Part shown: one piece after another, positions 1 to 7,321 of the stretch | Position numbering within the stretch: position 1 is the first letter of the stretch | Layout of the letters: each line of letters starts with the position of its first letter | Source of the DNA: an uncultured Victivallales bacterium | Lineage (GTDB): Bacteria; Verrucomicrobiota; Lentisphaeria; Oligosphaerales; JAFGRS01 | Reading direction: 5' to 3' | Assembly (NCBI GenBank): GCA_903834675.1 | Contig: CAILKC010000316.1 | Coordinates: forward strand, 1 to 13,304 | DNA length: 13,304 nucleotides | Notes under the pieces: generated by a model | Database searches by the model: none | What the model was told of the DNA's origin: nothing | The model's input: the letters and a program-made list of their open reading frames with translations, nothing else | Position numbers and translations under genes: made by a program

Positions 1-98
1 CCGTACGCCATGGTAGTCCCGACGAAGAACGTTGTTGCGGGCATGAGGTGAGCGCCTCGACGGCTCGACTTGTTCTTCGCCGGGCAGGCCGTCCCACC

Positions 99-1475
99 TT
101 ACGCTTGGCTGAGGTGCTCGCGCAGGAGGCGGTCGAGTTCGGAGGCGAGGTACAGGGGCAACGACACCAACGTGTAGGTCAGCGTCCGCGTGCCGTGCCT
201 GCTGCCAACGGACGCCGTGAACGACCCCACCGAGGGCTTGTCCAGGTTGAGCCGCACAGCCAGGTTCCGCCCTTTTTCGGTCAGGAAGACCTGAAGCGAC
301 TTCAGACTGCCCGACGTACCGGCTCGCACCTCTACCGGAACTACCCGATCCTGGTGCGCCCAGAGGTAGTCCACCTCGGCATTGGCGTTCTTCGCTTCGC
401 GGTGCCAGTAGTACAGGGTGCGCTCCTCGAACGCTGGCCCCAGACTGCGGAGTTCCTGCCCGACGAATTGTTCCGCCAGTCCGCCTTCCAGCACGGTCAG
501 CAGCGCCGTTGTCTCCGGCAGGCTCAGGCCGCACAGGTTGTTGCACAGCCCGATGTCGAGCAGGAGAGGTTTGAAGTGGCCTTCCGACGCCTCCGCACCC
601 AGCGGTACACCGTTGGCTGACGTGTGCCGTACCAGCGTGATGATGCGGCTCAGTTCCAGCAACTCCAGCGCTGTCCGCAGTGGGCCGGAACGTTCCTCAC
701 GAGTGATGTTCACGTACTGCACTTTGCGCCCAAGATTGCGCGGGATGTAGCGCAACACCTGGCGCATGTTCCGCTGCTGGGCACGGGTCCCGTACTTGGC
801 GAAGTCGTCCTGCAACGTGGTGATAAGCGAAGCCAGCCTGCGTTGCGCTTCCAACAGTTCATGCCCTTCCGCGTACTTCGCCACGACAGCGGGCATGCCG
901 CCGACGAAGTAGTACAGGCGCAACAGGTCTCGCAGTTTGCCGTCAACCGCGTCGCCGATCTCATCTCCGAGATGGTAGTTGCGCAGGTGTTCCGCCAGAG
1001 CCGACTCGCCCAGAGCTACTAGGAACTCATGGAAGGTGAGAGGATGCAGGTGCAGATACTCGATACGCCCCACCGGAACCGAGTGCTTGAACTCACGAAG
1101 CGCGAAGTCCAGCAGTGACCCAGCCGCGACCACATGGAGGTCAGGTATCTCCTCGCGGAAGTAGCGCAGGCAGGCGATGGCTTTCGGGCAGGCCTGCACT
1201 TCGTCCAGGAAGAGCAGGGTCCGCCCCGGCAGCAGTGGCTGGCTGAAGTACAGACTCAGTTCCTGCGCGATCCGCCGGGCCTCGAAGCGGTTGAAGAGGG
1301 TGTGCAGATCGTCCCTCTGCTCCAAGTTCACCGTCAGAACGGACTCAAAGCACTGTCGTCCGAACGCCTCGACCAGATAGGTCTTGCCGACCTGGCGTGC
1401 GCCACGCACGATCAGCGGCATCCTGTCGGGTCGGTCCTTCCAGGCGGCAAGATCATTTTCGGCCAGCCGCTTCAT
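99..1475 (-). CDS. AAA+ ATPase with C-terminal DUF4143 domain
   Basis: Predicted soluble ATP-binding protein of 458 residues, the usual length for the AAA_14/DUF4143 family. Residues 25-32 (GARQVGKT) form the Walker A loop, residues 87-92 (LLFLDE) the Walker B strand, and AAGS near 117-120 fits sensor 1. The C-terminal half is DUF4143-like, ending in an E-V-D (367-369) plus E-V-R (382-384) pair. In relatives this reads EVD...EVK and resembles a PD-(D/E)XK nuclease core. Here the lysine is arginine, so nuclease activity is doubtful. The family is widespread and often in mobile or defence-rich regions, but its cellular role is not settled. ATG at 1475 follows directly on a strong -10 box and has only a weak ribosome site. 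No operon partner is visible on either side. Family assignment is firm; function is not known. Confidence 0.93.
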   Translation of the reverse strand: MKRLAENDLAAWKDRPDRMPLIVRGARQVGKTYLVEAFGRQCFESVLTVNLEQRDDLHTLFNRFEARRIAQELSLYFSQPLLPGRTLLFLDEVQACPKAIACLRYFREEIPDLHVVAAGSLLDFALREFKHSVPVGRIEYLHLHPLTFHEFLVALGESALAEHLRNYHLGDEIGDAVDGKLRDLLRLYYFVGGMPAVVAKYAEGHELLEAQRRLASLITTLQDDFAKYGTRAQQRNMRQVLRYIPRNLGRKVQYVNITREERSGPLRTALELLELSRIITLVRHTSANGVPLGAEASEGHFKPLLLDIGLCNNLCGLSLPETTALLTVLEGGLAEQFVGQELRSLGPAFEERTLYYWHREAKNANAEVDYLWAHQDRVVPVEVRAGTSGSLKSLQVFLTEKGRNLAVRLNLDKPSVGSFTASVGSRHGTRTLTYTLVSLPLYLASELDRLLREHLSQA

Positions 1476-1489
1476 GGTATCACCATTGG

Positions 1490-1495
1490 ATTATA
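1490..1495 (-). promoter_or_regulatory. Extended -10 promoter of the DUF4143 ATPase gene
   Basis: Read on the minus strand this is TGCTATAAT, a perfect -10 hexamer with the TGn extension. No good -35 hexamer stands 16-18 bp upstream, as is common with extended -10 promoters. The start would fall near 1483, leaving a leader of only about 8 nt before the ATG at 1475, so translation may be nearly leaderless. The surrounding bases, about 1488-1560, are clearly AT-richer than the rest of the window. Confidence 0.6.
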
Positions 1496-1573
1496 GCATA
1501 CATGATGACTTAACATGGTAGTATTCTAACAGTATGGTCCATAAAAGCAAGGTTCATAAGCGTGGAATTCAGT

Positions 1574-1581
1574 CCGCCGAC
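1574..1581. repeat. Target-site duplication, left copy
   Basis: CCGCCGAC abuts the left terminal repeat of the MITE-like element. It matches 1797-1804 exactly. Confidence 0.75.
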
Positions 1582-1796
1582 GTAACTACTCAGGTAGGGA
1601 GGGTTCAGGGTTCAGGGTTCAGGGTTCAGGCCGCCGCGGCGGATCAGGCTAAGATGGCAGAACTCGTGCATTGGAAAAGCCGTTTCCAGAGTCCTAAAGC
1701 TATTGGCGCAACCGTCTGTGAGGGAGAACAACGAAGCCCCTGGCGGCTCCCCTCGTGCATTTCCTGAACCCTGAACCCTGGGACCTGAGTAGTTAC
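1582..1796. mobile_element. MITE-like non-coding element with IS66-type ends
   Basis: A 215-bp element bounded by perfect 14-bp terminal inverted repeats: GTAACTACTCAGGT at 1582-1595 and its reverse complement at 1783-1796. The similarity continues inwards through GGGTTCA heptads, four at 1601-1628 and two inverted at 1765-1778. It is flanked on both sides by an identical 8-bp direct repeat, CCGCCGAC (1574-1581 and 1797-1804), the mark of transposition. GTAA termini with 8-bp target duplications are known traits of the IS66 family. The interior has no transposase. It holds a 12-bp GC palindrome (1631-1642) and a 10-bp direct repeat CTCGTGCATT (1663-1672, 1752-1761). A non-autonomous element mobilised in trans is the best reading. 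The boundaries are seen directly; the IS66 link is inferred. Confidence 0.8.
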
Positions 1797-1804
1797 CCGC
1801 CGAC
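1797..1804. repeat. Target-site duplication, right copy
   Basis: CCGCCGAC abuts the right terminal repeat of the MITE-like element. It is identical to 1574-1581, so the insertion has not been rearranged since it happened. Confidence 0.75.
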
Positions 1805-2123
1805 AGGGATGCCGCTGCACTCGTTCTCCGAGAGGCGACCGCCGCCGCCCTCGGTCGCGGTAGATCGGTCTCGGCAGTGACGGTCAGTGGCCTGGTCCGC
1901 CTGGTTTGGGCTTTGCCGGTCTGTACCACGAGGCGGCTAGCTCAAGCCCGAAGCGCACCCGCTTCAGGTTCAGTTGCGTGTCTCTGGGTTCGGCGGGTTT
2001 CAGATCGCGCTCGTAGATGGAGGTCCGGCACCAGTCCAGGTCATCCCGAATACACAGCGCGAAGACCTTCCGTCTCACCTTCAGCAGCGTGATAAGGTCT
2101 CGTTCGCAATCCCGGCGCTGCAA
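1805..2123 (-). other. Gene-poor stretch with an open remnant frame downstream of the amidohydrolase
   Basis: Between the MITE and the truncated amidohydrolase no complete gene is visible. On the minus strand one frame stays open from about 2123 to 1884. It gives a hydrophilic, protein-like text (for example RDTQLNLKRVRFGLEL) with no start of its own, in a different frame from the amidohydrolase end. It could be the tail of another, unrecognised gene joined to the amidohydrolase near 2120, or chance. I do not recognise a family. Confidence 0.25.
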
Positions 2124-2728
2124 CGACGGTCTAGGTTATCCATCAGCCAGCGGTAATCCACGTACCCGCACAGTGAGCAGAAGATGTTCGGGTAGTAGTA
2201 GAGCGCCTCGAACAACTCATTGAGCCACGGCAAGCCCATGTGGCCCGCGATCAGGGGCAGTTCCGGGAACGCGGCAGCGATGCCGTCGAGCATGGACGGT
2301 CGCATGTTCGTTGGCCCGAGTGACTGCGCCGGTGTCATCTCCTCTCGCCGGTTCTTGAGGATGATGCCGACGTGGAAGAGGATCGGCATCCGCAGCACAG
2401 CAGCACGCTCGTAGATCGGGAGGTAGGCGGGATCATCGTAAGGCAATCGTGGCCGGATGGCCTTCAGCCCCACGAAGCCCTGATCCTTCATGCGGTCGAT
2501 CTGTCCGGGGTCGGCCTCGAAGTCGATACAACCGAACGGAATGAACAGGCCGGGATAGCGCCGCGCAACCTCCAGGATTTCCTTGTCCGAAGCCAGATCC
2601 TTGAGGGCGGAACCCTGGTAATAGGAGACGTGCATGAGCCAGACCTGTTCAATCTGGCCCGATTCGGCCACGCGATCCAAGCCTTGCGGGTCGCGCCAGA
2701 GGTGGGCATGCGTATCGATGATCTTCAT
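2081..2728 (-). pseudogene. Amidohydrolase (TIM-barrel metal-dependent hydrolase), C-terminally truncated
   Basis: The 215 residues match the N-terminal three quarters of the amidohydrolase_2 family. H7 and H9 of the DTHAHLW motif are the strand-1 metal ligands, and H119 (FHVG) and H163 (AGHMG) are the later ligands. K89 in GLKAI may sit near the metal site. Family members usually run to 270-300 residues and end with a strand-8 aspartate in an LxFGSD-like motif. That part is missing. The text becomes unlike the family after about residue 200 (MDNLDR) and stops at TGA, while another frame stays open past it. ATG at 2728 has a strong GGAGG-type site in the 20 bp upstream. The gene lies 137 bp downstream of the small ORF at 2866-3105 on the same strand and may be co-transcribed. 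Without the final aspartate the enzyme is probably inactive. I call it a broken gene; a short variant fold is less likely. Confidence 0.75.
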
Positions 2729-2865
2729 GGCGTCCTCGCCTCCTCGCTACAATCAGCCGAACGGCCCGCGTCAATCGCCCTGCATGACGACGGCGCGTCG
2801 CTTGGGGTTCTTCGCCCTGGATTCGAGGTTCAAGCAGACGGCTACGGACTCGGTTCGTCTGTCGG

Positions 2866-3105
2866 TCAGTTCCACTCCGCTGGCGGCGTAACGAAGCGTC
2901 CTTCGGCACCCGCCAGCGGCAGCGCCTTCCACGGGCCAAGGACGGGCTTCTTCTTGCCGCTGCGAATGATGTCGGCGGAGTACATCGTCGTGTCCAAGCC
3001 ATGGTAGATCGTGACCCTGGCCACTTCCTTGCGCTTCGGATGCTCGCTTGGGGCCATGCTCAGCGCCTCCCGCGCCTGCTCGGGGGACACGGGGCTGAAC
3101 GCCAT
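2866..3105 (-). CDS. Small hypothetical protein
   Basis: A 79-residue reading frame with natural-looking codon choice and protein-like composition: hydrophilic start SPEQAREALS, a basic stretch KRKEVARV, then GPWKALPLAG near the end. I do not recognise the family and see no signal peptide or membrane segment. The ATG at 3105 has only a weak ribosome site. The internal ATG at 3057 (63 residues, starting MAPSEH) has GGGAGG at good spacing and may be the true start. A 34-codon GTG-started frame (2875-2771) overlaps its end and is too short to judge. It is followed on the same strand by the truncated amidohydrolase, so the two may share a transcript. Confidence 0.5.
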   Translation of the reverse strand: MAFSPVSPEQAREALSMAPSEHPKRKEVARVTIYHGLDTTMYSADIIRSGKKKPVLGPWKALPLAGAEGRFVTPPAEWN

Positions 3106-3235
3106 AGCCGAAGGGTTCCGGCACCTGGGCTACAAAGACGACCGCGAGGTGAACCCCACCGAGCGGACCGTCTATAATGCGCTCTACGCCTACTGCCAGG
3201 AGAGGGTGCGGCAAGGGAAGCCAATGGCGCTTTGA
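3056..3235 (+). pseudogene. Possible C-terminal gene remnant, function unknown
   Basis: One plus-strand frame ends at 3235 with a convincing protein-like tail: LNAIAEGFRHLGYKDD, then NPTERTVYNALYAY and a helical, charged end. Codon choice here is natural. There is no credible start: the ATG at 3056 has no ribosome site, and the first residues look like read-through of the opposite strand. It may be the surviving 3' end of a gene whose 5' part was replaced by the unit on the minus strand. It might also be a shadow. I cannot name a family. Confidence 0.3.
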
Positions 3236-3239
3236 AGCC

Positions 3240-3264
3240 CTAGCGGACAACGGCCACCCGCTAG
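3240..3264. terminator. Short hairpin at the kinase stop codon
   Basis: CTAGCGG (3240-3246) and CCGCTAG (3258-3264) pair perfectly with an 11-nt loop. The stem includes the stop codon of the sensor kinase on the minus strand and lies 5 bp after the plus-strand remnant. No T tract follows on either strand, so it would be at best a non-canonical, possibly bidirectional terminator. Confidence 0.35.
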
Positions 3265-6248
3265 TCCCCGTCCAACACCTCACGCACCTTGCGGGCCAGA
3301 TCGTGCCTTGAGAACGGCTTGGGAAGGAACTGCATGCCTTCCTTCAAGGTGCCACGATGCAGCATCACGTCGGCGGTGTACCCGGACATGAACATGCACT
3401 TCAGCTTGGGATGTTTTGCAACGAGAATCCCGGCCAGGTCCGGTCCGTTCATGCCAGGCATGATCACGTCGGTGATGAGCAGGTGGATAGGGCCGTTATG
3501 CGCGCCCGCCAGGCTCAGTGCCTCTTCTGGCGTTGCCGCCGCCAACACGGTGTAGCCCAGGGCTTCGAGGAACAGCCGTGACGTGACACGGACGGACTTC
3601 TCGTCCTCGGCCAGCAGGATGGTCTCCGTGCCACGGGGCAGTCTCTCTGGGGTCACGACAACCGGTCCTGCGTCGGCCTCCGAGGTTGCTCGTGGCAGGT
3701 AGATGCCGAAGGTTGTCCCCTTCCCCTCCTCGCTCTGGACCTCGATGTGCCCGTGGTTCTGCTCGACGATCCCGTACACAGTGGCAAGCCCTAGGCCAGT
3801 CCCCTTGCCCACCTCCTTGGTGGTATAGAACGGCTCGAAGATATGGGCAAGCACGTCTTTGCCCATGCCGCAGCCGCAGTCGCTGACCGCCAGCCTCACA
3901 TACTCACCGGGAATCGTCTCCGCGTGCGTGGAACAGTAGGCATCGTCAAGCGTCGTCTTTGCGGTCTCGATGACGACCTCGCCCACTCCGGCGATGGCGT
4001 CACGGGCGTTGATACAGAGGTTCACCAGGATCTGGTCGAGTTGGCCGGGATCGATCTTGACCGGCCACAGATGCGTGCCCGGCATCCAGTTCACGGCAAT
4101 GTCCTCGCCCAACAGGTGCCGCAGCATCTTGAGCATACCCCCCAAGGCGTCGTTCAGGTCCAGCACCTTCGGCGCGATGATTTGCTTGCGGGCGAAAGCG
4201 AGGAGCTGTTTGGTGATGTCCGCCGAGCGTTGGGCATCGCGGGTGATCTCGTCCAGGTAGCCGCGAACGGGGTGCTCTGGCGGCACCTCATCCCGGCACA
4301 GCTCGACGTAGTTCATGATCCCCATGAGCAGGTTGTTGAAGTCATGGGCCACCCCACCCGCCAGCCGTCCCACGGACTCCAGCTTCTGGGACTGCACGAA
4401 CTGCGCCCGCAGGACCTCATGCGCCGCCTCGGCATCCAGCCGTTCCATTTCGATGGCGGCGCGCACAGCCACCAGCCTCAACGTGGTTTCGGCCAACGAG
4501 CGGTCCGCCATCGGGCGTCGCCCGATGACCGCAATCAGGCCGATCGGCTGGCCGGTATGGCTCCACAGGGTCACCCCGACGTAACTCTCCGCTCGCAGGT
4601 CCAGAAGCACCTGGTCGCGCGGGAAGAATTGGCACACGCTGGCGGGGAAGCAGCAGACTGCCTTGCCCACGACGTCGCCACAGGGTGTGTCTTTCAGGGC
4701 ATAGGTCACGTTGTCCTCAAACTTGCCGTCGCACCAGACCGCCATCGTCCGGGCGGTCAAGCCATCCCCGACCAGCCGGTCGATGCAGACGAAGTCCATG
4801 CCAAGGCTCTGGGCCAGGTAGCGGGCCAAGGCGCCGAAAAACGGTTCGCCCGCCTTTCCGCTGCTGGTCTGCGCCAGATAGACGAGAACACTCTCCAGCC
4901 GCTTGCGCTCAGTGATGTCCAGCGTTGCGCCGACGTACCGGATGAGTTTGCCGTCGGGGTCGAAGTATGGAATTGCGCGGTCATGCACCCACCGCACGCT
5001 GCCATCGGGTCGCACGATCCGGTGCTCCAACTCGTAGGGTGAACTGCTTTGGATGGCGGCGGTGAAGGCCTGGTGGAGCGGAGCGGCATCGTCAGGATGG
5101 ATGCTCTTTGCGAGCATGACCTCATACGCGGGTGATGGTCCGGCAGGATCGAGCCCGTAAATGCGGTATTCCTCCTCAGACCAAACCGTTGTCTTGGTAT
5201 CGGTAACGTACTCAAACGTGCCCACGTGCGCGATCTTCTGCCCCTCGGACAAGATGCCCCTCAACCTCTCCAAGGCCCCCTCTGCCCGCTTGCGCTCGGT
5301 GATGTCGTCGAAGGTAGTGCAGACCTGATAGGGTGTTGCCTCGCCTGGCCTGAACTCGGGAACCGCCGTGATGTTGATCCACCGGTAGTCTTCCTCCTCC
5401 GGATGGAAAACGCCCATCACGACATTTCGGACAATCTTCGCTGCTGCAAGAGCGACCATGGAGGGATGCGCATCCCCTGGAAAATCCGAGCCGTCCTCGT
5501 GGATGGATTTCCATCTGGAGTCCATGGAGGTCCTGCCTTGCATCTGGTCAAGCGACAAGCCCAGAAGCAGTTCAGCAGCATGGTTCGCAGCGACTATCTT
5601 CCCGTCGGCAGACTGATAAACCACCGCTTGTACCACGGTCTCGAACAACATCCGATACTTCGCTTCGCTCTCCCGCAGCGTCTCCTCTGCCCGCTTGCGC
5701 TCGGTGATGTCACTCAGCGTGACGTAGCTTACCGGCTCACCCTCGACATCCGGCGTGGTGGTGATGGCCAGCTGCACCCAGAGCTGGGTGCCGTCACTCT
5801 TGAGCATCCGCAGTTCGCACCCTTGCGGCCTACCGGTGCCGGAATCCTGCTTGCGGCAGAGGTAGTAGAGGTCCAGATCCTCCTTGAGGATGAACCGGGA
5901 GAGGGGGCCGCTGAGCAGCGTGCTACGAGCCACGCCCAACAGGGCGGCGGCAGTGAGGTTGGCTTCCTGGATCAGGCCATTCTCGCGGAGTGTGACATAG
6001 CCGACCGGGGCCAGGTCGTAGAGGCTAAAATAGCGCGACCGCGAGGCGTCCAGTTCCGCCTGGGTGCTGCGGAGTGCCTCATTCTGCATCTCCAGCTCGA
6101 TCTGATGCACCCGCAGCTCGTGGAGCGCCCGGCGCATATCCTCGGGCGACATCGCGACCAAGAGTGAGGCGGCTTCCTTCCGCGCCATCTCTTCGGCCTG
6201 CTGGCGCAGTTCAGCAGCGTCGTCTGTGCGAGTGAGCCTGTTGGCCAT
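3261..6248 (-). CDS. Hybrid sensor histidine kinase (PAS-PAS-PAS-GAF-HisKA-HATPase-REC)
   Basis: A 995-residue cytosolic hybrid kinase with no membrane segment. An N-terminal helix (about 1-65) has the HxxELRVHQIELEMQNEALR text typical before a PAS domain. PAS domains follow at about 70-185, 195-320 and 330-450, each ending in the PAC signature DITERK(R). A GAF domain spans about 455-605. The phosphoacceptor helix has H635 in GVAHDFNN. The ATP-binding domain carries the N box with N747, DxGxGM-like DCGCGM (790-795), and the GTGLGL G box (816-821). The C-terminal receiver has acidic pair E881/D882, phosphoacceptor D927, S955 and K977. Signal would pass from kinase to its own receiver and then to an unseen phosphotransfer partner. 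The start MANRLTR at 6248 has GGGG at proper distance; an ATG at 6299 adds 17 residues but lacks a ribosome site. No cognate regulator is adjacent. The last 110 bp are duplicated at 6781-6890. Confidence 0.95.
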   Translation of the reverse strand: MANRLTRTDDAAELRQQAEEMARKEAASLLVAMSPEDMRRALHELRVHQIELEMQNEALRSTQAELDASRSRYFSLYDLAPVGYVTLRENGLIQEANLTAAALLGVARSTLLSGPLSRFILKEDLDLYYLCRKQDSGTGRPQGCELRMLKSDGTQLWVQLAITTTPDVEGEPVSYVTLSDITERKRAEETLRESEAKYRMLFETVVQAVVYQSADGKIVAANHAAELLLGLSLDQMQGRTSMDSRWKSIHEDGSDFPGDAHPSMVALAAAKIVRNVVMGVFHPEEEDYRWINITAVPEFRPGEATPYQVCTTFDDITERKRAEGALERLRGILSEGQKIAHVGTFEYVTDTKTTVWSEEEYRIYGLDPAGPSPAYEVMLAKSIHPDDAAPLHQAFTAAIQSSSPYELEHRIVRPDGSVRWVHDRAIPYFDPDGKLIRYVGATLDITERKRLESVLVYLAQTSSGKAGEPFFGALARYLAQSLGMDFVCIDRLVGDGLTARTMAVWCDGKFEDNVTYALKDTPCGDVVGKAVCCFPASVCQFFPRDQVLLDLRAESYVGVTLWSHTGQPIGLIAVIGRRPMADRSLAETTLRLVAVRAAIEMERLDAEAAHEVLRAQFVQSQKLESVGRLAGGVAHDFNNLLMGIMNYVELCRDEVPPEHPVRGYLDEITRDAQRSADITKQLLAFARKQIIAPKVLDLNDALGGMLKMLRHLLGEDIAVNWMPGTHLWPVKIDPGQLDQILVNLCINARDAIAGVGEVVIETAKTTLDDAYCSTHAETIPGEYVRLAVSDCGCGMGKDVLAHIFEPFYTTKEVGKGTGLGLATVYGIVEQNHGHIEVQSEEGKGTTFGIYLPRATSEADAGPVVVTPERLPRGTETILLAEDEKSVRVTSRLFLEALGYTVLAAATPEEALSLAGAHNGPIHLLITDVIMPGMNGPDLAGILVAKHPKLKCMFMSGYTADVMLHRGTLKEGMQFLPKPFSRHDLARKVREVLDGD
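3269..3378 (-). repeat. Receiver-domain 3' end, copy A of a 110-bp duplication
   Basis: This segment encodes about residues 958-993 of the hybrid kinase (end of the receiver). It matches 6781-6890 without gaps at 107 of 110 positions by eye and lies in the same orientation. It is the copy that still sits in an intact gene. Confidence 0.85.
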
Positions 6249-6780
6249 AGACACCCCAAACACCCAATCTGCGGATGCTAATGCTCGGCCTGCCCCCATT
6301 CAGGCGCCAGCAATCCCACATCCGCCCCAACACCATGCCAGGAAAAGTACTGTCGCCGGACCCGTGTGCAAGGTGGCCCAAACGCCAGCGCACTCGCACG
6401 AGACACCATCGGCCAAGTCCCGCTGGCCTCGCACCGCGTCACGCCTGCACCCCCTCTCCCATTCACCGCCCCATTTCCGCCCGAAACCTACCTCAGCCTT
6501 GACCTACCCGCACGACTCGCTACCAACGCCCCCGCCAACGCCTCTGATGGACTGTGATCGCGGCGGTGATGGCCGAACGCGAGAACGTGCGAATGGGGGG
6601 ATTCGGGGGTTCCGGCTTATCGCTGTGAGCGGGGTGTGCTACCCTGGGGGGTCCGCTGTTGTCGCGGCTGCTCACACGCGGCATACGGGTCAGGCAGGGC
6701 GTTGACGGGCGGGGAGCCACCCAGGCCTCACGGCGCGACGGACGCCCGACCGGGTCCGCCAATGGCTTTCGTCGTCTCCG
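6249..6780. other. Gene-poor spacer between the kinase and the duplicated receiver fragment
   Basis: No convincing gene is seen here. The frames that stay open give proline/arginine/serine-rich text typical of high-GC non-coding DNA. The right-hand part of the kinase side must contain its promoter, but I find no confident -10/-35 pair. A run of G tracts stands near 6595-6655. The last 50 bp (6728-6780, minus strand) continue in frame after the receiver fragment as DAETTKAIGGPG..., ending at TGA. Confidence 0.4.
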
Positions 6781-6890
6781 CGTCCAACACCTCGCGCACC
6801 TTGCGGGCCAGATCGCGCCTTGAGAACGGCTTGGGAAGGAACGGCATGCCTTCCTTCAAGGTGCCACGATGCAGCATCACGTCGGCGGTG
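6728..6890 (-). pseudogene. Receiver-domain gene fragment (3' end only)
   Basis: Positions 6781-6890 encode the end of a response-regulator receiver, including the conserved K-P-F loop (FLPKPFSRRDLARKVREVL). They are almost identical to the end of the hybrid kinase gene. After the shared part the frame differs from the kinase (which stops two codons later) and continues about 18 codons, so the fragment may derive from a paralogous kinase or have fused to new DNA. Everything upstream (ATP-binding domain, phosphoacceptor aspartate) is missing: at 6890 the sequence switches abruptly to the lysozyme-inhibitor pseudogene on the opposite strand. The frame stays open to 7207 only because it reads antisense through that pseudogene. 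Confidence 0.75.
6781..6890 (-). repeat. Receiver-domain 3' end, copy B of a 110-bp duplication
   Basis: Ungapped match to 3269-3378, same orientation, three differences by eye. Similarity ends sharply at both sides, which marks a recombination junction. Confidence 0.85.
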
Positions 6891-6895
6891 CCCTC

Positions 6896-7315
6896 GTGTC
6901 GGCGGATCTCCGCGCTGGCGTGGATGCAGACCGGTTTGTCCAGAAGCTGAAACTTCCTTCGGGACAGACAGCAGTCGTAGCCGAGGGGGATTTCGAGGCC
7001 CGCTCCACCGGCAGTTTCACCGTGCGGCTCTAGTCGGCAGTGAATGCGTAACCAGGTGATGACACGAGGTTCTTTGTCGCTGGCGTAGTCCATGAACGAG
7101 ATGGGGTCATCGAGAAGGTCGTTCTGGCCGATGTCGATGGCGATGGGAGCGAGGAGATTGTCGTGAGCGTTCGTTCCGCTGGCACGGGCGGTTACCTTTC
7201 CGCTCATGCCTTTGCGCCCGATGGGAGGACACTGGTGCTGCGCGGTTCAATCGCAGACCTGGCACCCAAGGCTGACCCCATCGCGGCACTGAAGGGCACC
7301 AAGTTGAGGAAGTGA
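6896..7315 (+). pseudogene. pliI: Periplasmic I-type lysozyme inhibitor (PliI-like), broken by two in-frame stops
   Basis: A single plus-strand frame encodes a PliI-like text: KLPSGQTAVVAEGDFEARS, G-S-F-T-V-R-L, then DDTRFFVAGVVHERDG, a D-V-D-G-D-G-S-E-E loop, VRSAGTGGYLSAHAFAPDG and a final DLAPKADPIAALKG. PliI proteins are secreted or periplasmic and block invertebrate-type lysozymes; the GTGGY stretch lies where the family has its inhibitory Ser-Gly-x-Tyr loop. The frame holds TAG at 7031-7033, just where relatives have the tyrosine of VRLY, and TAA at 7049-7051. No frameshift is needed, so two point mutations explain it. The expected signal peptide is gone: before about 6896 the DNA is the receiver fragment copy. 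The tail contains the ribosome site of the acetyltransferase gene that follows after 6 bp. The family call comes from memory of the motif pattern, without a search. Confidence 0.75.
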
Positions 7316-7321
7316 TATCCA

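Noticed and set aside
20..82. Hairpin CGAAGAAC/GTTCTTCG downstream of the DUF4143 gene as a terminator
   Set aside because: The 8-bp arms are separated by over 40 nt and no T tract follows.
1601..1628. GGGTTCA heptads as a CRISPR or telomere-like array
   Set aside because: Contiguous 7-bp units without spacers, sitting inside the inverted repeats of the MITE-like element.
3843..5042. A 399-residue plus-strand open frame
   Set aside because: It is antisense to the kinase GAF/HisKA/HATPase region, with histidine/glutamine-rich text typical of a shadow frame. The kinase domains on the other strand are unmistakable.
6320..6345. A sigma-54 type promoter for the kinase (TGGCATGGTGTTGGGG on the minus strand)
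   Set aside because: The spacing between the GG and the GC-type element is off by one and the -12 GC is absent.
7031..7051. Programmed stop-codon read-through or recoding in the PliI-like frame
   Set aside because: Two different stops (TAG and TAA) lie 15 bp apart without a recoding signal, the 5' end is lost too, and other genes here use TAG as a normal stop. Decay explains it better.
6728..7207. A 159-residue minus-strand gene with a receiver-like C-terminus
   Set aside because: Only 6781-6890 is receiver sequence. The rest is antisense to the PliI-like pseudogene.
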